Origin: Caulobacter flavus
GTDB lineage: Bacteria > Pseudomonadota > Alphaproteobacteria > Caulobacterales > Caulobacteraceae
DNA: 64,000 nt
Assembly (NCBI RefSeq): GCF_003722335.1
Contig: NZ_CP026100.1
Span: 4,252,001 to 4,316,000, forward strand
Direction: 5' to 3'
This document shows, piece by piece, positions 59,375 through 64,000 of the stretch. Position numbers and translations under genes: made by a program. The notes under the pieces are model-generated. The model was given only the letters and a program-made list of their open reading frames with translations. It was not told where the DNA came from and searched no databases. Position 1 is the first letter of the stretch. Every line of letters starts with the position of its first letter.

Positions 59375-61077
59375 TCACCGGCTTGGGCCAGTTGCTCGAC
59401 CGACAGCACCTGGTCGAGTGCGGCACGGCCTACGATCCCTTCGGCGACAAGCCGGCCATCGAGCAAAAAGGCGCGTATCTCGTCCAATCCGGACGCGATC
59501 GCGTGTCCATAGAAGGACGTCATGTCGCCCTTGGTTCTCCTATCGACCACCAGTGGCGGCAAGCGGCCCGAAAACGCGTCTCGGGCCAGGCCCCGCGTAC
59601 GCCCCCCCTGGACCAACTGGTCGCTCGGAATCCTGAGACACAACTCCACCAACGGCTGCGACAGCAACGGGTGAAGGATCGCGGCATGCTCCCCGCGACG
59701 GCTCCTGCCGCGTACGACCTGGATGTAGGCCAGATTGGTAATCTGCAGCCGCTTTGCCCGCGGGGTACGCCCGAGATCCGCCAGGAATGCTGGTCGGTGA
59801 AGGCGGCGGGCCGCCTTGCGCGCATGCTGTGTAAGATAGGGACGCGACCCTGGCAGATCCCTACGCCGCCCGAATACCGCCGCGCGCAACACAGACCAAA
59901 TGGACTGCTGGCTCATCTCGGCGACTTCGTACAGGAAACGCCAGGAGAGCGCTCTGAACCCCAAGCGCCAGAGCCGATCGGCCGCCACATGCGGCGTGTT
60001 CATCTGGAAAAAGACCACATCCCCGCCTTGTCCGGTCATGATCCCTTTTGCGCCGGACAGACGCGCCACGGCTCCCATTCCCTCGTCGAACATGGCGTCG
60101 GCGCCGCTGAAACTCGGTGTCGGCCCACCAGCGATCGCCATGAATGTCTCGGGCCTGACCGCGTGATCAGGGTGCCCGATCTCGGTCAGATCGAACTGCA
60201 GATGGTCGGCCAACGCGCGAGCGTAGGGGCGTTCATCGCCAACCCAATGATCGATATGGTGATTGATCCAGCCGACGACGTCGGCGCCCTGAGTGATCAG
60301 AGCCGACGCCACGATCGAGGAATCCAGGCCGCCGGAAACCTCCGCGACCACAGGGGCGTAGACTCCGGTCCAAGCCTTAACGCAGAGATCGATCGTAGCT
60401 CGCAAATCAGCTTCAACGTCGCCGGCCGGACAGGGCTGTCGTGCGATCTGCGACGGCGACCAAACGCGATCGCGCCGGGGCGCCCCATCCATCAGCGTCA
60501 GCTGCTCGCCAGGCGCGACGGCGTTAATCCCGGTGAGCAGGTTCCGAGCGTGCGCGGACGGCGGATCGGCGACCACGCCACAAACCGCACGCCAGTCTAT
60601 CGAGACCCCCTGAGCCACATGGCGAAGAAGCGGCTCGGGCAGGTCGGACGCGGCGACCACCACATCTTCATACTGCCAGGCCAAAGCGTCGAGGCCGCCC
60701 AATGGATCGCGGAACACGCCCCAATGCCGGCCGCGGCTGCACGGCGCCAAGGCGACGTAGCGTCCCCAGTATCGCTCGCTCAGCCAGCGCATCAGCACGA
60801 TGGGATCGTCGTGATCGCTCCGAGGCGACAGCGCCCGATCAACGGTCGCGCCGCTCGCATCGAACACGTCGCCGATGATCACGCCGCCATGTACGCCAAG
60901 CGGCAAGACCTGCGGGTCAGTATCGCCACTGCCGAAAACCCATAGGCCCGGACGGCTGTAGACCGTACGCCAACCTGATCGCTCAAGTTCCCCCTTGGCG
61001 CGGACCAGCGCCGCTGTTCCGGCGACTGAAACCTCGCCGCTGCGCCAACCCATGGCGATGTACTGGTCGCGTGGCAT
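59236..61077 (-). CDS. Lasso peptide cyclase (asparagine synthetase-like, protein C)
   Basis: 613 residues. N-terminal glutaminase-like fold without the catalytic Cys (starts MPRDQYIAMGW), then PP-loop EVSGGLDSSIVAS, TGQGGDVVFF and the C-terminal HPLLSQPLVELCLRIPSDQL...KGDMTSFY synthetase region. It adenylates the Glu side chain and forms the isopeptide bond with Gly1. The ATG is one base after the B-gene stop (TAGGATG), so the two are coupled. The C-terminal 46 codons overlap the isopeptidase gene antisense. Confidence 0.93.
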   Translation of the reverse strand: MPRDQYIAMGWRSGEVSVAGTAALVRAKGELERSGWRTVYSRPGLWVFGSGDTDPQVLPLGVHGGVIIGDVFDASGATVDRALSPRSDHDDPIVLMRWLSERYWGRYVALAPCSRGRHWGVFRDPLGGLDALAWQYEDVVVAASDLPEPLLRHVAQGVSIDWRAVCGVVADPPSAHARNLLTGINAVAPGEQLTLMDGAPRRDRVWSPSQIARQPCPAGDVEADLRATIDLCVKAWTGVYAPVVAEVSGGLDSSIVASALITQGADVVGWINHHIDHWVGDERPYARALADHLQFDLTEIGHPDHAVRPETFMAIAGGPTPSFSGADAMFDEGMGAVARLSGAKGIMTGQGGDVVFFQMNTPHVAADRLWRLGFRALSWRFLYEVAEMSQQSIWSVLRAAVFGRRRDLPGSRPYLTQHARKAARRLHRPAFLADLGRTPRAKRLQITNLAYIQVVRGRSRRGEHAAILHPLLSQPLVELCLRIPSDQLVQGGRTRGLARDAFSGRLPPLVVDRRTKGDMTSFYGHAIASGLDEIRAFLLDGRLVAEGIVGRAALDQVLSVEQLAQAGDYGDVFDLLAVEAWVRTWELRLASLAAPAREAGPINGSRKASISAQ

Positions 61078-61078
61078 C

Positions 61079-61720
61079 CTAGACCGCCAGGATGGGCGTG
61101 AAGCGTCGGACCCGTTGGAGGCGATCGTTCAAAACCACCCCGCCCGACTGGACCCAGCAATGGGCGGAGAATGGCCAGGTGCTAACCCCGAAAACCCAGT
61201 GGGTGTGGCCGGCAAGCCGCCCCAGATGCGCGCGGAGCAACGCGGCGCGATACAGGCACTCGCCCTGGAGCGGCAACCAAGGCAGCGCCGCTCGAAGGAC
61301 CATGGCCTTCCGGACGACCTCGAATACGTCCTCTCCACCTTGAACAGGTGACGACCGGACCAGCCGTGACAGAGGCGTCCACCGCAGACTGTGGGTGACA
61401 CGTACGGACAGCGCCGCCAGCTCAGCGACCTGGGCCATGCGCAGCGGAGGGACACCGTGATCGAATAGATCGCGCTCAGCGCTTGGCGCCCGGTTACGCG
61501 TTGCCGGTGCAACGCCTTGCGACCGCGCTCCCAATCGAGCCGCTTCAAGCTGATTGACGAGGTCGTCCTCGTGGATCTGCGCGGCGTTGCTGTCCGGAGC
61601 TAGCTGCACTGCGTCGCCGACCGCCGCCAAAAGAAGGTAGTCGTTGCGACGTACGTCCAAGACCACGAGGTCATCGCCGTGCATGGCCGCATGGACGTGC
61701 GGCGCCCAGTGCCAGTTCAT
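61079..61720 (-). CDS. Lasso peptide B protein (RRE fused to leader peptidase)
   Basis: 213 residues from ATG 61720 with a GGAGG site five bases upstream. N-terminal PqqD-like recognition element (about 1-65: HAAMHGDDLVVLDVRRNDYLLLAAVGDAVQL), then a transglutaminase-like protease with Cys in QGECLYRAALLRAHLG, His in FSAHCWVQ and Asp in VVLND. Binds the leader and removes it. Fused form of B1 and B2, common in Proteobacteria. Confidence 0.93.
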   Translation of the reverse strand: MNWHWAPHVHAAMHGDDLVVLDVRRNDYLLLAAVGDAVQLAPDSNAAQIHEDDLVNQLEAARLGARSQGVAPATRNRAPSAERDLFDHGVPPLRMAQVAELAALSVRVTHSLRWTPLSRLVRSSPVQGGEDVFEVVRKAMVLRAALPWLPLQGECLYRAALLRAHLGRLAGHTHWVFGVSTWPFSAHCWVQSGGVVLNDRLQRVRRFTPILAV

Positions 61721-61780
61721 ATCGCCTCCACAGAGGAAAGGTGCGGTCGAGCGCGCCGCGGCCCTCGACCGCAAGCCGTT

Positions 61781-61900
61781 TCAGGCCGGCGGATTGACCT
61801 GCCGGGTGCCCAGGAACTCCTGGTAGTTGCCCTCGATGCCGAGGGTCCGACGCTTGGCGTCGGCCAGACGCACCAGCTTGATCTTGCGGGTCTTGCCCAT
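61781..61900 (-). CDS. Lasso peptide precursor
   Basis: 39 residues from ATG 61900, GGGAGAT ribosome site nine bases upstream. Leader MGKTRKIKLVRLADAKRRTL has the required Thr at position -2 of the cleavage site. Predicted core is GIEGNYQEFLGTRQVNPPA: Gly1 joined to Glu8 would give an eight-residue ring and an 11-residue tail ending in Ala. I do not recognise this core among described lasso peptides. The leader lacks a YxxP motif. The B gene starts 60 bases downstream. Confidence 0.9.
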   Translation of the reverse strand: MGKTRKIKLVRLADAKRRTLGIEGNYQEFLGTRQVNPPA

Positions 61901-62030
61901 GACGGGATCTCCCTTGAGAGGCGTCGCCGATCGCGACAACCTCAAGAAGCACCCCCAGAAACAGGCATTCAAACTATATCTTGGATATTTTGGCAGCCCT
62001 AGCCGGACACCATAGATACGACACAAGAAA

Positions 62031-62059
62031 TATATTCGCCCTATATTCGATCTATATTC
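62031..62059. promoter_or_regulatory. Three TATATTC boxes at 11-bp spacing upstream of the lasso operon
   Basis: TATATTC begins at 62031, 62042 and 62053, exactly one helical turn apart, in a very AT-rich island (61970-62070) in otherwise GC-rich DNA. It lies between the GntR gene end and the precursor start, a likely regulator-binding array or promoter element for the A-B-C operon. Confidence 0.6.
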
Positions 62060-62069
62060 ATGATATACA

Positions 62070-62714
62070 TCACTCCCCTTGTCGGCGGATCAGCGTCACG
62101 ATGTGACCGGCCGCCGCGCGCCGACGCTGGTGATAGCCGCCGCTTTCGATAGCCAGTGCGCGCCATTTGCGGGCGTCATAGAGCGCAACCAGAGCGCCGA
62201 ATTCTTCCTCCATGCCGGTGAGCACCATCGGCTCGATCCGTCGCGCAGGACCTAGCCGGTCGGCGAGCGAGGCCTGACTTGCGACAAGCGTTCGCCCCCC
62301 GCCGGCTCGCACGATTGCGGCGAACAGGCGCTCGCCCGCCCTGGCCAGATCCACCTTCCAGCGCTCCGGGTCGGTCAGCAGAGCGTCACGCGGTTGCTCC
62401 ACGCGGATGCCCGATGCCTCCGCGCCCTCCAGCACCGTCAGCGCCGCGCCGACCTGCAACTGATTGAGGTCGTAGAGCTCAACGAGGTCCAACGGATCGA
62501 CCCGCCAACTGAAGTACCCGCGGCCCCGGCGATCTTCGATCAGCCCCTCGCCTGCAAGCCGGGACAGCGCCTCTCGAACCGGCGTTGCGCTCAAATCCAA
62601 CTCGCGGGCCAGATCGCTGATCGGAAGCGGCTCTCCCAAAACAAAGTCGCCCCCGCGCAAGCGTTCACGCAACGCCTCCAACGCCCGGCTGAAGGGATCA
62701 AGCTCTCGTCCCAA
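62070..62714 (-). CDS. GntR family transcriptional regulator of the lasso cluster
   Basis: 214 residues. GntR winged helix (RLRGGDFVLGEPLPISDLARELDLSATPVREALSRLAGEGLIEDRRGRGYF) and an all-helical FCD-like effector domain. Same strand as the lasso genes and directly upstream, with the TATATTC array between. Upstream of its own start (62715-62820) lies another AT-rich island with similar TATATCT/ATATT sequences, so autoregulation is likely. Confidence 0.9.
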   Translation of the reverse strand: MGRELDPFSRALEALRERLRGGDFVLGEPLPISDLARELDLSATPVREALSRLAGEGLIEDRRGRGYFSWRVDPLDLVELYDLNQLQVGAALTVLEGAEASGIRVEQPRDALLTDPERWKVDLARAGERLFAAIVRAGGGRTLVASQASLADRLGPARRIEPMVLTGMEEEFGALVALYDARKWRALAIESGGYHQRRRAAAGHIVTLIRRQGE

Positions 62715-63026
62715 GTTTCACCTCACGAAATACTCCCTCCGGCAATACGCACAATTATCCCGCGAGCCCTCAGATCTACGCAAAATTATATCTAGAAAAT
62801 ATCGTCAATATATTTTCGCCGCAATATTCTTGCGGAAACACCGCAAGAAACTTGCGGTCCACCCACAACAATTCGCAAACGTTTGACCAAGTTCGGTTTC
62901 GAGCAGACCTTGCACACTACCTTGCCCGAACACTCATTCGTGGGCTGATCATCCAAACATGCCCGTTGATCCCAGCGGCGAAGCGCGAGAGGGTCGCCCA
63001 CAGGTTGATTTGCCCGCATCGAGTTC
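62715..63026. promoter_or_regulatory. AT-rich divergent promoter region with inverted repeat
   Basis: 312 bases without a gene. 62740-62830 is AT-rich with ATATT-type boxes. A perfect 8-bp inverted repeat TCTTGCGG-AAACA-CCGCAAGA lies at 62828-62848, with an extra CTTGCGG half site at 62851-62857; it may be the operator of the XRE gene that follows. Confidence 0.5.
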
Positions 63027-63497
63027 ATGACCAAAGGGAGTAGCAATCCGCCGCCCTGGAGCGCCCTGCTCTCGAAGGCGGTGCGCCTCCTGCGACGCGC
63101 GCGCGGCGCGACGGTCCGCGACCTGGCCGACGCCATGAAACTGCAGACCCGCACTTACGAGCACTTCGAAAGCGGTCAGGCTCAGCCAAACTTCGAGCGG
63201 ATGCACCACTTCGCACACGCGACCGACGCCGACCCGAACGGTCTGATCACGTCCCTGCTCATCGGCTCACCGGAATTCGCCGTGCGTGTCGCCGACAACA
63301 AGCTGATGACCGCGTTCCTGATCGAGTTGCAGACCTTTGACCAAGCCGCCGGTGACGACCTGCGCCGGCTCGACACCCTGACCATCGTCTCGGAGTTCTC
63401 GGCGACCTTCGAACGTCTGCTCGAGGAAGTGCGACGCCGTGCAGAGCTTGCGGCGCGACTACAAGGCAGGCTGGGTCCATCCGAGGACAGCCAGTAG
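63027..63497 (+). CDS. XRE-type helix-turn-helix regulator
   Basis: 156 residues. LSKAVRLLRRARGATVRDLADAMKLQTRTYEHFESGQAQPNFERMHHFAHATDAD is an XRE/Cro HTH; the C-terminal half is helical and may bind a partner. ATG 63027 follows an AT-rich divergent promoter shared with the GntR gene. Not an expected part of lasso clusters; probably a separate regulator. Confidence 0.82.
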   Translation: MTKGSSNPPPWSALLSKAVRLLRRARGATVRDLADAMKLQTRTYEHFESGQAQPNFERMHHFAHATDADPNGLITSLLIGSPEFAVRVADNKLMTAFLIELQTFDQAAGDDLRRLDTLTIVSEFSATFERLLEEVRRRAELAARLQGRLGPSEDSQ

Positions 63498-63634
63498 AGG
63501 GCTTGCCGCCCGCGGCGACGGCGCCTACCGTCGTAGATGGCGGGGGCCGTTAGATAGGCCACGAACCAACGCGATCAGGGCCGCGCAGCGCGGAAGTATC
63601 GCGGCGCGCGCGCTGAAGTCACGGGCCTCTGCAC

Positions 63635-63673
63635 TTGCTCGAGGTTTCCAACCCCCGCCCCCTACACCTCGAG
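63635..63673. repeat. Third copy of the TGCTC...GTTTCCA motif with its own hairpin
   Basis: TGCTCGAGGTTTCCAACCCC onward resembles the copy at 51927. Here it also forms a perfect 8-bp inverted repeat CTCGAGGT (63638-63645) and ACCTCGAG (63666-63673). Confidence 0.55.
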
Positions 63674-63726
63674 ATACAGCGCCGTTGGGGCTTTTGAGCC
63701 GTCATGATCTGGGCCAAGCTCTACCG

Positions 63727-64000
63727 ATGTGGAAGCCCTCACGCCCCATCCTCGCCCTTGGCGCCGCCTGCGCGGTGGCCACGTTCGTCGTCGTCGGCGC
63801 CGTGACAAAGGATCGCTCGCTGTTTGGTCAGACCGTGGCGGCCTGGGCGCAGGCGATCTTCGCCGCCGCGGCCGTGTTCGCGGCCGCCTGGCTCCAGGAA
63901 CGGTTCCTGCGGCGCCAGACCCAGGATCAGCATCGCCAGCGAATAGAGAACGTCGCATCGGCAGCGCGCTGGGTGCTGCAGACCTACGAGCGCATTCATC
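63727..64000 (+). CDS. Membrane protein, 5' part only
   Basis: 91 residues are visible before the right edge. MWKPSRPILALGAACAVATFVVVGAV and TVAAWAQAIFAAAAVFAAAWLQ are two membrane segments, then a basic, Gln/Arg-rich stretch begins. Too short to assign a family; good protein texture and an ATG at 63727 support coding. Confidence 0.6.
   Translation, partial: MWKPSRPILALGAACAVATFVVVGAVTKDRSLFGQTVAAWAQAIFAAAAVFAAAWLQERFLRRQTQDQHRQRIENVASAARWVLQTYERIH

Noticed and set aside
59113..60945. 610-residue plus-strand open frame opposite the cyclase gene
   Set aside because: It mirrors the cyclase gene on the other strand and is rich in Arg/His/Pro, typical of a GC-rich shadow.
1..64000. CRISPR arrays, rRNA, tRNA, insertion sequences, integrase
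   Set aside because: No regularly spaced repeats, no RNA-gene cores and no transposase or integrase motifs were recognised by eye; a tRNA scan could still find a small gene.

Overview
The window is GC-rich, densely coded DNA from an alphaproteobacterium, most likely Caulobacterales (Caulobacter/Phenylobacterium/Brevundimonas type). Supporting this: the alphaproteobacterial LexA box GTTC-N7-GTTC in front of dinB, the DUF736/DUF2285/DUF2840/DUF2274 plus Trb gene set of alphaproteobacterial integrative conjugative elements (ICEs), and a lasso-peptide cluster of the isopeptidase/TonB-receptor type known from Caulobacter, Asticcacaulis and sphingomonads. No integrase, transposase, tRNA, rRNA or CRISPR array was recognised, so the element ends are not located.

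Left part (1-10.3 kb) is metal-resistance cargo: partial copD, a frameshifted acyltransferase, a cnrYXH-type sigma/anti-sigma/sensor set without its efflux pump, a stand-alone CHAT-domain protease, copC, copAB, csoR with a perfect operator palindrome, and a DUF305 protein. From 10.4 to 13.8 kb lie a PD-(D/E)XK nuclease, a CoiA-like nuclease and two unknown genes.

Middle part (13.9-44.2 kb) is an ICE/plasmid-like backbone. Maintenance genes are DUF932, DUF7662, a ParB-like protein, a toprim protein, DUF2493, SOS-controlled dinB, DUF736 and DUF2285. A compact plus-strand operon follows: HTH, repA, parA, RHH, DUF2840, traF peptidase, lytic transglycosylase. Then come the relaxase (frameshifted), an unknown membrane protein, traG, an RHH protein, an SNase, and trbBCDEJKLFGI plus DUF2274. 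A LysR regulator closes the block.

The region 45.2-51.5 kb is a defence-like block directly behind the transfer genes: a 606-residue HEPN protein, a darG-darT toxin/antitoxin pair in antitoxin-first order, and an MNT-HEPN fusion in an operon with a Schlafen AlbA-domain protein.

Right part (52.2-62.7 kb) is a complete lasso-peptide system. Minus-strand genes make the peptide: precursor A with predicted core GIEGNYQEFLGTRQVNPPA and a Gly1-Glu8 ring, fused RRE-protease B, and cyclase C. Plus-strand genes should sense, import and open it: FecI sigma, FecR, TonB receptor with an STN signalling domain, and a periplasmic S9 isopeptidase. A GntR regulator sits upstream of A, with three TATATTC boxes at exact 11-bp spacing. 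The window ends with an XRE regulator and the start of a membrane protein. Four genes carry frameshifts (acyltransferase, DUF736 copy, DUF2285 protein, relaxase); whether these are decay or read errors cannot be told from sequence alone.
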